Shown here: one piece after another, positions 10,243 to 21,012 of the stretch
Position numbering within the stretch: the stretch's first letter is position 1
How the letters are laid out: each line of letters opens with the position of its first letter
DNA from: Tilletiaria anomala UBC 951
Lineage: Eukaryota > Basidiomycota > Exobasidiomycetes > Georgefischeriales > Tilletiariaceae
Length of the DNA stretch: 29,852 nucleotides
Assembly (NCBI RefSeq): GCF_000711695.1
Contig: NW_013546867.1
Span: 1 to 29,852 of the forward strand
Direction: 5' to 3'
Notes under the pieces: model-generated
Told to the model about the DNA's origin: nothing
Seen by the model: the letters and a program-made list of their open reading frames with translations, nothing else
The model's database searches: none
Position numbers and translations under genes: made by a program

Positions 10243-11438
10243 CGTGATGTTGGTGCGAGGGCACAAGAGGCCGGACGACGCAAACCCGAGAGGAGGGGAA
10301 TAGGGCAACGTACACGACAGCTGCGAGATAAAAATAAAAGAGCGCAGAAAGAGATGGGGGTATCAAGATGATGCTGCTCGCAGCAGAAAATGCGAAAGAT
10401 GACGGTAATGTTGGTGAAGAGAGAAGCTCATGTTGGAGGGGAACTTCTGGTGATGGTAATGTTGATTGCAATAATATGTCGTGCAAGCAACAGGTTACAG
10501 AAGCTGTGATGATGCACGCCGCAAACGAAGCTCTCTCAAATCTCAACTTTTCGACGTGGGGTAAAATGTAATTGCGCCCCTCCCTCAGATTCCCCGCAAC
10601 CGAGGACACTGGGATACTGCCTTGCATTTGATCATCCAGCACTGCACCTTGCTGATGGGAAAACGCTCCCAAACAGCTAGACCACATGAGTAAAATCACC
10701 GGAAAGTAAAGCGAGGGAACTAGAACTGCCGCACTGGTCTCGCATGCGTGTGTGGGTTGTTGACCTGAGCGTTCAAAGTGCACTTGCATCACGTGCTGCA
10801 GTCAGCTGCAAAGCGGCTTTCTCGTTGACCCGTTTTTCCCGAAGGTTGGCAGCAAGTACTGCAACAGATGTGGATATCGTATGGATTCGTCGAATCTGCA
10901 GTGTGGGTATGTCTAGGGGTACCACTGGGTGATTGACTCTTGACACGTTTGGGGGCGATGTTTGTTGTGCACCTGCGGTATCGCCTGAGAGGTGGGCTCA
11001 GGCGGCCAGGGTCCAACTCACCTCGTGACAACTTTGCCTTGACTGTGCAAATGTTTGCAAATATCATCGAAGTGGCACAACTGACTGCAAGTGCTTGTTT
11101 AATCTCTCTCTTGCCACATGCATGTCCCCCCCTCCCCCCCCATATCCATACCATCGAAGTTGTTTTGATATAGTATATACCTTGTTTTATCTTCCTCACA
11201 CCGGAGAAGCTTCCCCAGACGATCCGTATAAAATCCGGTGTCGTTGCGCCTCATCCTTCTTCCTGGCGACGACTAGGGCCTATACAAGAAAGGCATACAT
11301 CCGCACCTGTCCCTGGGGTGCTGAAGCCACAGACACCCCGAGGCTCTTCCCGTTGCCCATCTATCACATATCGCATGCCCCCTCTCCTGAGCCGAGGCCA
11401 TCCGGGAGGCAGCATTGAAACATCTCACAAACGTCGCC
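10243..11438. promoter_or_regulatory. Divergent intergenic region (GPI protein gene / EGT1)
   Basis: These 1.2 kb separate the start codons of two divergent genes. Overlapping frames on both strands (for example 10094-10792 minus) have no motif and reflect skewed composition. A pyrimidine-rich tract, CCCCCCCTCCCCCCC-like, lies near 11126-11141, about 300 bp upstream of the EGT1 ATG. CT-rich tracts of this kind are common in fungal promoters. No TATA box is certain. Confidence 0.5.
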
Positions 11439-14400
11439 ATGGCCCAAACAGCGTCGTTGCTCAGCGCGGGTAAAGCGGTCTCGCAACAATTCGATACGCA
11501 GCACCTCAAGATAAATGGAAAGACTTCCTCTCCGGCTGCAAGTACCCTCACGAAGGCTTTCTCGCTTACAGCCAAGCTCCCTATCACCGACCTCTACTCT
11601 GGCTCTCTCGACTCGGAGAACGCAGGACTCGCCCTAAAGAAGCAGATCATACAAGGACTCAGCGGCAACAAAAATTGCATCGTTCCCGGCGATGTCAACT
11701 CGCCTGGTATGTGCATGACGAGACCAATTCTGATCTAGGATTCTAATGCGAGCTTTGTTTTAATTTTACAGAGGACATCGCCTTCAAGTACTCCAAGACC
11801 CTGCCTGTCACCATTCTCTACGACGAGACTGGACTCAAGATCTACGATGAGCTTACCAAGGTAGATGAATACGTGAGTGGAGCTGCTGACGGAGCTCACC
11901 TGCGAATACTATCCACTAAAAGCTATAGCTTTTGCAATACTTCAATGCAGTACCTCTTCAATGCAGAGCTCAGCATTTTGAAACAACACGGTCCCGAAAT
12001 TGCCAGACGCTGTTTCGGCTTCGAGACCAAAGACACTCATCGCTTCAAGGGGTTCATGAAGGATGCAGTTGCACACGAGTCTGGCAGAACCGTCGTCGCT
12101 TTCGAAAAAGGGTTTGGTCCAGTTGGCACCCCGTTGAGTAACGGCTGCAGCAATGGCGGCGCCGAGGAGGAACGAAAGCAGGAACGAAAGCAGGAACGAA
12201 AGCAGGAACGTAAGCAGCGCATCCCGCTTGAACCTAACCCAGGCATCGCCGCAGATAAAGAAAAATGGGGTGATGATAGGGTGGGTCGCTTTAATGGGGG
12301 AGTCAATGGAGAGGAAGGTTTTGACGACCTCGGTGGCGTCACCTCGACGAACGAGTCATTTGCCAATGGCAACCATTGCCCCAGCCAGGCTCCCAGTTCG
12401 CCTGTCATGAACATGGTAGAGCTGGGAGCCGGGTCCCTTCGCAAGAGCGTGCACGTCATTCGCGCACTCGCAGACCTTCCAACACGTAACACAAACCATA
12501 ACAACATTCGGCCCGGGGTCGTGTATCATGCCTTGGACTTGGACAAATCGGAGCTCGAGCGCACCTTGGGCGATCTCAAGGCACAAGAAGGCAAAGAATC
12601 GGAGGCATTCGAACCTACAGTCTGTGACGGCGCAGTCGGACTCCATGGCTTATGGGCCACTTACGACCAAGGCCTCGACTTTATTGGCAAGGGTGGACTT
12701 GCTCCCAAAGATGGCTCCACCGAAGGCCGACGTGCCTTACTCTGGCTAGGTAGTTCGATCGGCAACTTTGACCGCAGAGGCGCGGCCGAATTTCTTGCGC
12801 AGGCTCGTCGGTCCGCCATGCGTCCCAGAGATACAATGCTCATCGCCATAGACAGGCGCAATGACCCTGTCGAAGTAGCAAAAGCTTACAACGATAGCCA
12901 TGGCTGGACGACGCGCTTCATCATGAATGGTCTCGAACATGCGAACCGTATTCTGGGCACCAATGCATTCAACTCCTCCATGTTCGAGTATCACGATAGG
13001 TACAACGACATTGAAGGCCGCCATGAAAGCTATTATCGGTCGAAGGCTGCGCAGACAATCACTTTGCCCGCTCTTGATGGATCAGTCGGTTCAGCGCAGA
13101 CAGTCGAACTCGAGGAAGGCGAACTCATACACGTCGAACGCAGTCACAAGTACAGTGAGAGTGAGGCACTAGATATCTTTGATGCAGCTGGCTTGCGTGT
13201 CATGCAAAAGTGGACAGATGCCACAGATCGCTACGACCTTTGGCTTGTGGAGAACCCTGGCTTCCACTTCCCTTCCAGCACCCTGTTCACCGGCATGCGT
13301 CATGATGTTAACGCCGGCTTGACCGAGTCGGAGGCCATTGATTACCGGGGAAGTCACGAGTACGACTCGGACGGAAAGACGGGATCCAACGGCGTCGCTG
13401 GTCCCAAGGTTTTTATGGACTGGGGTGTCCCTAGTCTTGAGTCCTGGAACACGATGTGGAAAGCCTGGGACACTGTCACCCTCACCATGATACCAAAAGA
13501 GTTGCTTCTCCAGCGTCCCATCGACCTTCGTCACATGTGTCTTTTCTACCTGGGTCATGTGGTGCGTTTCAAGTGCTCGCGCGTAAACCGGGTCCTGACC
13601 TTGTTTCTGTTCCTTGCACAGCCTGGCTTCATTGACATCAATATCGCCCGCTTTTTCGACGAGCCTCATCTCAATGATCACTTCTCGGAGATCTTTGAAC
13701 GCGGAATCGACCCCTCGATGGAAACAGGCGAATGCACTCACTCCCACAGCAAGGTGCCCGAACGCCCGGAGGACTGGCCGCGAGTGGAAGAAATTGTGGC
13801 GTACAAGCAAAGCGTCCTTGCTCGACTCGAATGTCTATACCAGGATGTCGCCAATGGACTGCGCACGATGAACCGCCGCTTCGCGCGCATGATATGGATG
13901 GTCTATGAGCACATTGCCATGCATATGGAGACGCTTCTCTACATGCTTAACCAAACTTCATGGACGCTGCCGCCAGCGGGCTTCAATACCCCCGATTGGG
14001 CCACGCTTGCGAGGGATTGGGAAGCAGCGGATGCAGTGCAAGGTGGCGAAGATGCTCGCAATGCCACATTCAAGTTCAAGTTAGCCACGGTAACACTTGG
14101 TCACCTTGACGACGAGGCCCACGACGAAGAATACAAGGTTCTCAGTCCAAGTTCGGATGTCAATAGTCTCAACAAGCAGATGGGCAACCCTGAATTCGGC
14201 TGGGACATTGAGTCGCCTCCTCGCAAAGTTCACGTGCCAGCATTTTCTGTGACAGTTGCGCCTATCAATAATGAACAGTATGCCAAGTTTATGGCCGCCA
14301 CGGGGCGCAAAGACGCGCCGGCTTCGTGGGCTCTAATCGGCGACAAGCACTATGTCCGCACGGTGTATGGCCCCGTGAGCATGAAAGCAGCTCGCCTTTG

Positions 14401-14987
14401 GCCTGTCCAGGCATCGGGCGTGGAGCTCGAGGCGTACGCCAACTGGAAAGGAGGTCGATTACCAACTCATGCCGAGCTGCGCCGCTTCCTCGACGCTACG
14501 CATGGGCCGAACTGCACCGATCGCCCAGGCACTAATATCGGTTTCCGCAATTGGCATCCTGTTCCAGCGCAGCTGGCCAAGAAAGACAAGGATGGCACCA
14601 TCCTTTCGGGCCACAATGGCGGCGTCCTTGAATGGACAAGCACTCCCCTCGAGTCTTTTGAGGGTTACAAGCCATCCAAGCTCTATCCAGGCTACTCGAG
14701 TGTGAGTGCATCACTTCGTAAAATCATTCACATCTTGCCTTGCATCGCCGATCACATTTGGTGCCATGCTCTCCACAGGACTTTTTTGATGGAACTCACT
14801 GGATCTTGCTTGGTGGAAGCTGGGCCACCGTGCCAAGCATTGCTGGCCGCAGGAGCTTTGTCAATTGGTATCAGGTGAGCTTCAACACCGACTCAAGATA
14901 TCAAAGTGCCGCGATCTGACACATCATTGAGAACAGGCAAAATATCCTTACGTGTTCGCTGGAGCCCGTGTTGTGTATGATGCTTGA
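11439..14987 (+). CDS. EGT1: Ergothioneine biosynthesis protein 1 (histidine trimethyltransferase / hercynylcysteine sulfoxide synthase)
   Basis: Six exons (11439-11706, 11772-11872, 11951-13561, 13622-14701, 14779-14874, 14937-14987) give 1068 residues. The ATG lies in an ideal context (CGCCATGGCC). Fungal Egt1 is known to convert histidine with S-adenosylmethionine to hercynine, then to join cysteine using iron and oxygen. The N-terminal EgtD-like methyltransferase domain shows the SAM motif ELGAGSLRK (280-288), ALDLDKSELER and LWLGSSIGNFDR. A DinB-like domain follows; it carries the metal-site pattern H757-x3-H761-x-E763 and a candidate third histidine, H659. A formylglycine-generating-enzyme-like domain fills about 857-1068 (GGRLPTHAELRRF, LEWTSTP, GRRSFVNWYQ). 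The protein is longer than usual Egt1 because about 90 low-complexity residues, including four ERKQ repeats (197-212), sit before the SAM motif. No EGT2 lyase gene is adjacent. Confidence 0.95.
12170..12217 (+). repeat. Tandem 12-bp repeat, four copies, inside EGT1
   Basis: Four head-to-tail copies of GAACGAAAGCAG occupy these 48 bases; the last has one substitution (GAACGTAAGCAG). Each copy encodes Glu-Arg-Lys-Gln. The unit keeps the reading frame, so copy-number change would not break the gene. It lies in the extra low-complexity segment of the methyltransferase domain. Confidence 0.95.
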
Positions 14988-15203
14988 TGCGGACTTGTGC
15001 ATCGTTCCATTTCTTCCTTTACTCTTGATCGCCGCAATAACGAACCCGTTGCAAGCAGCCCTATGCAAGGGCTACAAAAAGTCAAATACAAGAGGCTTCT
15101 CATCATATGTAGCATTGCGGACACTGCCTTACGAGAGCATGCCTATACAATACCATCAAAATCAGATCCTAGTGATGAATGAATGTGAATCTATGCTACA
15201 GGA

Positions 15204-16777
15204 TCAGCGCCTTGCGCCTCCGGCGCGCTTAGACTTGCCCGGTCTAGACTTTTTGGCTGCAGGTTTGCGGAATCCAGCTGTTCCAGAGATGCGCCGCTTC
15301 TTTGCGGGGCCACCGTCAAAGTCGTTCGTGCTTGCCGCCGTATTCTCCTTGGAGTACCTCTTCTTGCCTCCGAATCCATACTTTGCATCACGCGCAGTTC
15401 GCGGCATCTTCGCTCTCCCGTCTTTGCCTTTTCCAAGTTTTCGACGGTCCTTAGGCGATTTGGCCGAAGTAGACTCGCCAAGCGTATCCTCCAATTGAAT
15501 ATCGAAGCCGTCATTATCATCTCCTCCCCCGCCATGCCCTGTAGTGAACGGAGTGATCGAAATGGAAAGTGTCAGGATATGCGTGGGCGTTAGTTGCCAC
15601 TCAATCGCTCACGTTGTCTGAGGCCTTTGACCTTATCAGCCAGCTCCTTCTTTCGCTTTTGACGCTCAAGTAACTTTTCGACCTGCACCTTCTTGCCGAA
15701 TTTCTTGAGCTCGCGTTGCTTCTTAGCCTCTTCACTAGCCTTGATCCCGGCACGCTCGTCGAGAAGCTTCTGCCTGACTCTCTCCATGTGCTCGTCCGTC
15801 TTAACCATCTCGGCGAAAAAGTCGGCCGGGCGGGTAAAAGGCATGCCTGCTGCTGTCGCTCGTTTGCGGGCCTCGACAGCGGCATACAGTGATTGTTTGT
15901 AGCTGCGGACAAGTAGAGTAGAATCGTGTGAGCCCTCGAATGGAGACGTCTGCCTAACAGGAGCTGGGACTCACAATACCACTTCGCGCTTGAGGTCGTC
16001 CTCCACATTTTCTCCAACCTGTTCGCGTACGTCCTGATCCCAAGTAATGTCCATCGTCTCCACCCATGGCAGCTTGTCCTTGTCCTCTCCACTGAGACGG
16101 AACTCTGCAAGCACGCGTTGCAGAGCCTCCTTATTGTTGGTGCGGACACGATTTCGCTTCGTGGCAAGGAGAGCCTCCGGTAGCTGGTCGGTATCACCAA
16201 GATCTTCCAGAAGTACGTCTTCCCCATCTTGCTCCCATTCGTCTTCGCAATCATCGAATTCTTCGTCCTGAACCTCGTCCTCGTCGTCATCTTGCTGAGG
16301 TATCAAACCGCTTCGAAGGATGCTGGCAGCGAGAGAATCTCCTTTGGCTGCCAATATGGGCAGCTCTTCTTGATCACTTTCGTCCATCTCTGCGTCGTCC
16401 TTATCTTCTTCATCATGTTTCTCAACATGATCTTTCTTCTGGCCGCCAGCAGCCTGCAGCATTGCAGCATCAAATTCGTCCAGCCCTTCCCTCTCCAGAG
16501 CGGCCAACAGTCGCTTTAGCCCTTTTTTGCTGACGTCACGGGGTGCCTTTTCTTCATCATCTTCCCCGTCTTCTGAGTCCTCGTTGTCCTCATCACTTGT
16601 GGTCTGGTAGTCATCGTCGTCGCTTTCATCATCCTGCGCATTCCCTCTAGCGGTGCTGTTGGCGGCCTTGCTAGAGGATATCTTTTTAGACTTCGAAGGT
16701 TGTAGAGTCGCCAAGACTGGTGCTGCTGGGGTGACGGCTTTCGCCTTGCCCTTCTTCGATGTCCCGTTTAAGCCCAT
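15204..16777 (-). CDS. EBP2: rRNA-processing protein EBP2 homologue
   Basis: Three exons (16777-15975, 15902-15613, 15538-15204) give 475 residues. Ebp2 is a nucleolar assembly factor needed for 60S ribosomal subunit maturation. The N-terminal 230 residues are lysine-rich at first and then strongly acidic (runs of D and E, such as DDESDDDDYQTTSDEDNEDSEDGEDDEE split over about 75-105). The conserved Ebp2 core follows: LPWVETMDITWD near 245-256, then FYKQSLYAAVEARKR and PFTRPADFFAEMVKTDEHM across the first junction, and ELKKFGKKVQVEKLLERQKRKK in exon 2. The C-terminus has KYGFGGKKR and a basic tail suited to nucleolar retention. The start at 16777 is the first ATG in frame; the open frame continues upstream without one. 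The stop lies 216 bp from the convergent EGT1 stop. Confidence 0.93.
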
Positions 16778-17697
16778 AGTGCAAGGTGCCGTTTCCGAGG
16801 ACAAAAGGTCGCGCTCTTCGGCAAAGCCTATAAGCCGCGCTACAAAGTGAAAAAAGCTGAAAGCCAAGCCCTGCTTTTCTTAGGGATTGCGCTAATAAAA
16901 CGGCTTGGTCGCACTGAGTACTTACTAGCCACAACGATGTGTTATGCTGGATAAATGCGTCCTAGATGATGAGCACCTTCAGCTCGTATTTCATGACGCT
17001 TGATTGATCACAAGTCATAAATTTTTCGAAGCGGAGAGGCCTGTACGGGCGGAACACACAACCACTTTTTGATTAATTGTTTTTAGTGAGCAAGAAAACC
17101 CCTCCTCACCTCCTTAAAATAATAAGAAATGGGTTTTGGGGCACCGTATTGGCGTCGATAGATGCAAATGGCTAAATTTGGGTACAACCCCCTTTTGATC
17201 CTACCCTGCACATCTCTGCCGTATGCCAGTACACGCAGTCGCGTAGAACGTGACACGTTCACCTCGGCACGTCGATCGTATGTATGTCGGCTGCGGGATA
17301 TGGTTTCGCAAGCAAGGACCTCAGCCACCCACATGGCCATCGATCGCTTCTCTTGCTAAAGTGTAGATCAACGGAGGGGCGACGGTAGGATGATAATATT
17401 TAGCTGATAGTGCCACGCACAGTGTTCAGGGACAGGGAGCAAGCACGATTGGACACTGAATCATTGAAGTTCAGAATGTCATATAGAGTTGTAATTTATC
17501 TGTCGGCGTTGAAGCCAGAACATGGGTGAAACGAGTGCTTGAGGGGTTTGCTTCCTTATGGTGGGAGATCCAGCCATCGATCTATTTCGTCCCTTGGCAT
17601 GCTATGGGCAATTCATCGAAATCAAGCGGTCATGAGAGTGCACGCATCGATGAAGGAGTTGTGTTTGAGCTTTGTTGGTGTCCCAATGATCCCGTAC
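16778..17697. other. Intergenic stretch upstream of EBP2
   Basis: The proximal part should hold the EBP2 promoter. Around 17040-17120 the sequence is AT-rich (TTTTTGATTAATTGTTTTTAG, TTAAAATAATAAG). The remaining short frames on both strands show no motif. No RNA gene or repeat was seen. Confidence 0.5.
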
Positions 17698-18896
17698 GCT
17701 CAGCAGCCGCGGACCTCGGGAGTGTGACCGCTATACCCCTGACCCCCGTTCATGCTGGTAGTAGTGATGTACGTCGCGCTGGCGAGAATTTCTGAAACAT
17801 CCACCATCAAATCGAAATAGTTGACGCCGAGCGCTGCATTGGGGTTTGCATTAGTGATGTGTGTCCCGCACTCGTAATTGCGCCCCGACGAATGCCACGT
17901 TCCGGCTGTCTGCAGTGGTGGAATGTCGACCTGCTCATACTCCGGCTGACGGTAGTAAGAGCCGATTGATCCCAGCACATCTTCCATGACGAGACCACAA
18001 TGAGACTTCTTTGGAATGCCGCAATTGATGCTTCTCCGTCCTGGACCGTCAGTAGCTCTAGATGTCAGTATTGACGATGCTGGTTATTCGGGGCCCAAGG
18101 CCTCGACGGATGGTACTGGTCGCTCTCCTTGACGTCAATGATGCAGCGATCGTAGCAGCTATTGTCTCCATCATGATCGTCGGCTGTTGCACGGCTGACG
18201 AGGGTGAAGTAGATCGTAGCAGCTGCGTTGATCATGATACATCCGTAGACCGTGATCGAGTGTAAACACTGGCCAATCGAGATAGCTAGGAAAGCGACCC
18301 AATCGAGCCGCTTAACAAAGTTTACCGTCGCTACCAGAGCGGTTGAATATGGTCATCACACAGCCACCTTCGCTGATGTCGACGTCCTCCCCGGCTGCGA
18401 GAGTCAATGGCTCATTGGAAGCCGCTGTCTCGCTCTCAACCAGCTGCGTTTCTCTTTCGAGCAGCCCACTGCAATCGAGAGGGTGGGGCGCACCACAATC
18501 GATGCCTTGACCGGTGCCGTATATGGTGGAGGGGCGGTTGGCCGAATATTGGGATCACAGGGCTCCGCGCTTGCCCAGAGAAGCAGAGCGATAGTGCCGT
18601 TGAGCAGGCGTAGAGTGGCAGGTTTCCTTGTGTTGCGTATGCTTGGAAAACCATCAAAGACCATCAAAGACTTCAGGGAAGATTAGCTCTTCTATACGTC
18701 CTTGTGACATTCCCTCGCATGTTGGGCATCGTGTAGTTGACCACGAGGGTATTGATATCCCCAGTGAGGACGCCCGTCAGCAATTGATTCGCTTGTATCC
18801 TATGCTCCTCGACGGCAAGGTCGTACCGCTCCAGACCAAAAGCAGAGCCAAGGAGGAGAATGAAAGAAAAGACGGAGCAAGCGAAAGAAACCTTCA
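17698..18896 (-). pseudogene. Possible fossil of a secreted killer-toxin-like (KP4-type) gene
   Basis: Treated as a fossil. The minus strand carries three kinds of parts in order. The first, beginning at 18896, is a clear signal-peptide-like start (MKVSFACSVFSFILLLGSAFG) followed by a short hydrophilic stretch. After it come two stretches, near 18320-18520 and 17698-18030, that each open with a similar cysteine motif: an I-D/N-C-G-x-P block, then a second cysteine about eight residues on, then G-L. This resembles the start of the KP4 killer-toxin fold known from smut viruses and fungal genomes, but the match is short and other small secreted families are possible. The reading frame is not continuous. 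There are roughly two or three interruptions, some of which might be introns. Age cannot be judged. Confidence 0.35.
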
Positions 18897-19095
18897 TGTT
18901 GATCTGATAGGCCCGTCTACGGTCGGAAAGTCGAAGTATGGACGCAGATATGCTGTCACAGTTAGTGAGGTAGAGTTTATCGAGCAGGGAAGAAGAGCAT
19001 AAATGGAATTCCTTCTGGCCTTCATATATTTCGCATGCCTTTCGTGTTGCAGTCTGCCCCATAATTAGTGTAGGCAGAAAGGCTTCTACAGAGAT

Positions 19096-19498
19096 TTACC
19101 CCCCATGTTCTATCGTTGGCGTGCGGGAATTTTGTTCCATGCTGGGTGAGGGAACCTCTTCTTCGTCTTCGGAGCAGAGCGCCTCCAGGAGCTTGCTGAC
19201 CAGCTGGACGGATGGGAAAACTGGCATCACGTCGTGTGCGGTGATGCCGAGTAAAATGCGCAGACTGCGCAAGTCTAGTGCTCCCTCGATGCTTGGGTCA
19301 GCTGGTGGCGACTGGGTGCGGGGTATGTACTCCTACATCCCGCTCCATGCAGGCCAGCTGCGCCTTGAGCGCGATGGGCGGTAGCATGTGGGCGTCTCGC
19401 GCGGAGCCTCCAAACATGCGCCTCATGTCCCCAGCCCTCTCGTATTCCGCTCTGACTTTGTCTCGAACCTCAACTGTGCCTGCAGTCTTCCCATTGCC
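19096..19498 (-). pseudogene. Unidentified gene fragment in two adjacent frames
   Basis: On the minus strand, 19498-19298 encodes a hydrophilic, protein-like stretch (VRDKVRAEYERAGDMRRMF, then ALKAQLACMERDVGVHTPHP) and ends in a stop. A second frame, from about 19310 to the stop at 19096, continues in the same style (EGALDLRSLRILLGITAHD, VMPVFPSVQLVSKLLEAL, then CSEDEEE). Both read like conserved soluble protein rather than chance frames. An acceptor-like TACTACGAG precedes the first, so it could be an exon. No intron of ordinary length can join the two frames: the only GT...AG span between them is about 40 bp. The piece may therefore be a frameshifted host gene remnant or a gene with an unusually short intron. 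The family is not recognised. Confidence 0.3.
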
Positions 19499-21012
19499 CT
19501 CGTAGTATGTGGGCGTCGAACGCTACATGGCTCGTCTGTTTCGTCAGGCTAGATCTCCAAACTGCTTTCGCGGCAATGGTTACTAATCCGCTTGCCAAAT
19601 TTTCTCTTACGCATTCTCATGTGAATGTTGGAGGACCTTCACAAGCATATTTTTCAATATACCACTCGCTCTGTACCCAACGCTACGACGGGCTAGCAGC
19701 GAGGACAGAATGAAATGCAATGGGATCTTCAGCCACATATCTTTCTCCCGTTGAGGCCTACCGGGAGCTCCTTACCCAAGAAAACGCGCACATTGGCCAT
19801 CTGTCCAAAATAACCAATTGCATCTTCAACATGCGAGGAGAATCGTATTTGCAGCAAACGAAGACACTTCAAACGGAAGCCAATCGCTTCTGAGATGCTG
19901 GAGGCTTTCCCGACACACAATAGGACCGTACACATCTTACAAACGCCCGCTGTTCCCGGCCTCTACTGTTATGCACTGGGTCACTTAATCTGTGTGATGA
20001 ATCAAAAAGGCTGGGCCATTGGCGGCGCGGGAGCTGGCCTGTTCCGACGGATGTAAGTCAGTGCAAGGAGGAACGAGGTGAGTTTCTTTGCCTCCTTCGG
20101 TGGTGGCATGCGCCGAATAGCTGTCTTCGACGGGCAAGATATTCTACTTCGGGTCGCTTTTCATGGGGTATTGTATAGGCTTAGTTTTGAGCACTACTCG
20201 GCGTGACGCCGTCTAAGGCTAATTCGAGCGCAGGGACTGGATATCCGTCAGCATTCGAAGCTCCACTGGGCGGAGGCAATGACGACAATGCTGCAACTCG
20301 GCCAAAAATGAGAACAATATTGACAAGGAGTCATTCGAACAATACGATGCAGTCGATGTACGAATAAAAGGATTCAGTGTTCCTCCATTCTTCATGCTTC
20401 ATGGCTTCATCGATCCTTCTGTCATAGGTTTGGGCGCTGCCATCGCTCACATATTGCGATCACACTCAACTCCGCGGTTCTGACGGTGAAACCGGTCAAA
20501 TTTTCACATTGGTATTCCATGCGACGCCTGCGATCCTCGCCATATGTATCCATCGCAAGGGCACGGGTCTCTAGTGTCACCTTGAAGCTGCATATCGAAG
20601 AAGGCGAACTCTTCTTCATTTCAGCAGGTGCGAGACCCGTTCAGCAGACTTGCGGTTGCACAGACCCTGAGAGTATTGGAGCTTCGCTTGCTACATGGCG
20701 AGTCCAGCGCTCCGACGTGCCACTGTGCTGCTTTCCCCTCATTATCAGAGGCATCCCAACGTTGGTTCCTTCCACAGTTGCCTCCATCCCTGTCCTGTCC
20801 TAAGTGTTCTCTTCAAGAGGGTTGGATTTGGCCCTTGTTCGAACCATTCATTTGCCAGTGCCAAGATGATCACAACCAAAGGCTGTTTTGCCACAATGCC
20901 AACTTTGTTTGCCCATCCCTACAGCCCTCAAAACTTGAAACCGTGACATACAATATAACCTAGGATGCGTTGCAGCGAGGTCAAGGGACGATGCGCCAAT
21001 GCTTCCCATCGT
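19499..21012. other. Gene-poor stretch between the fragments and the ABC transporter
   Basis: Short frames occur on both strands with no recognisable domain. One plus-strand stretch near 19735-19890 reads like protein (TYLSPVEAYRELLTQENAH) but has no start, splice site or continuation that I can support. Around 20500-20640 several frames are open at once, which suggests composition rather than coding. The right end should contain the 3' untranslated region of the ABC transporter gene. Confidence 0.4.

Noticed and set aside
10094-10792. 232-codon minus-strand frame overlapping the start of the GPI-protein gene.
   Set aside because: It has no signal peptide or domain, overlaps the better-supported signal-peptide exon in another frame, and lies in promoter-like sequence.
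14968-15498. 176-codon plus-strand frame over the end of EGT1 and the EBP2 last exon.
   Set aside because: It overlaps the antisense of a clearly conserved EBP2 exon and has no motif of its own.
11439-16777. An ergothioneine or secondary-metabolite gene cluster around EGT1.
   Set aside because: The neighbours are a GPI protein and EBP2; no EGT2-type PLP lyase, transporter or regulator is adjacent.
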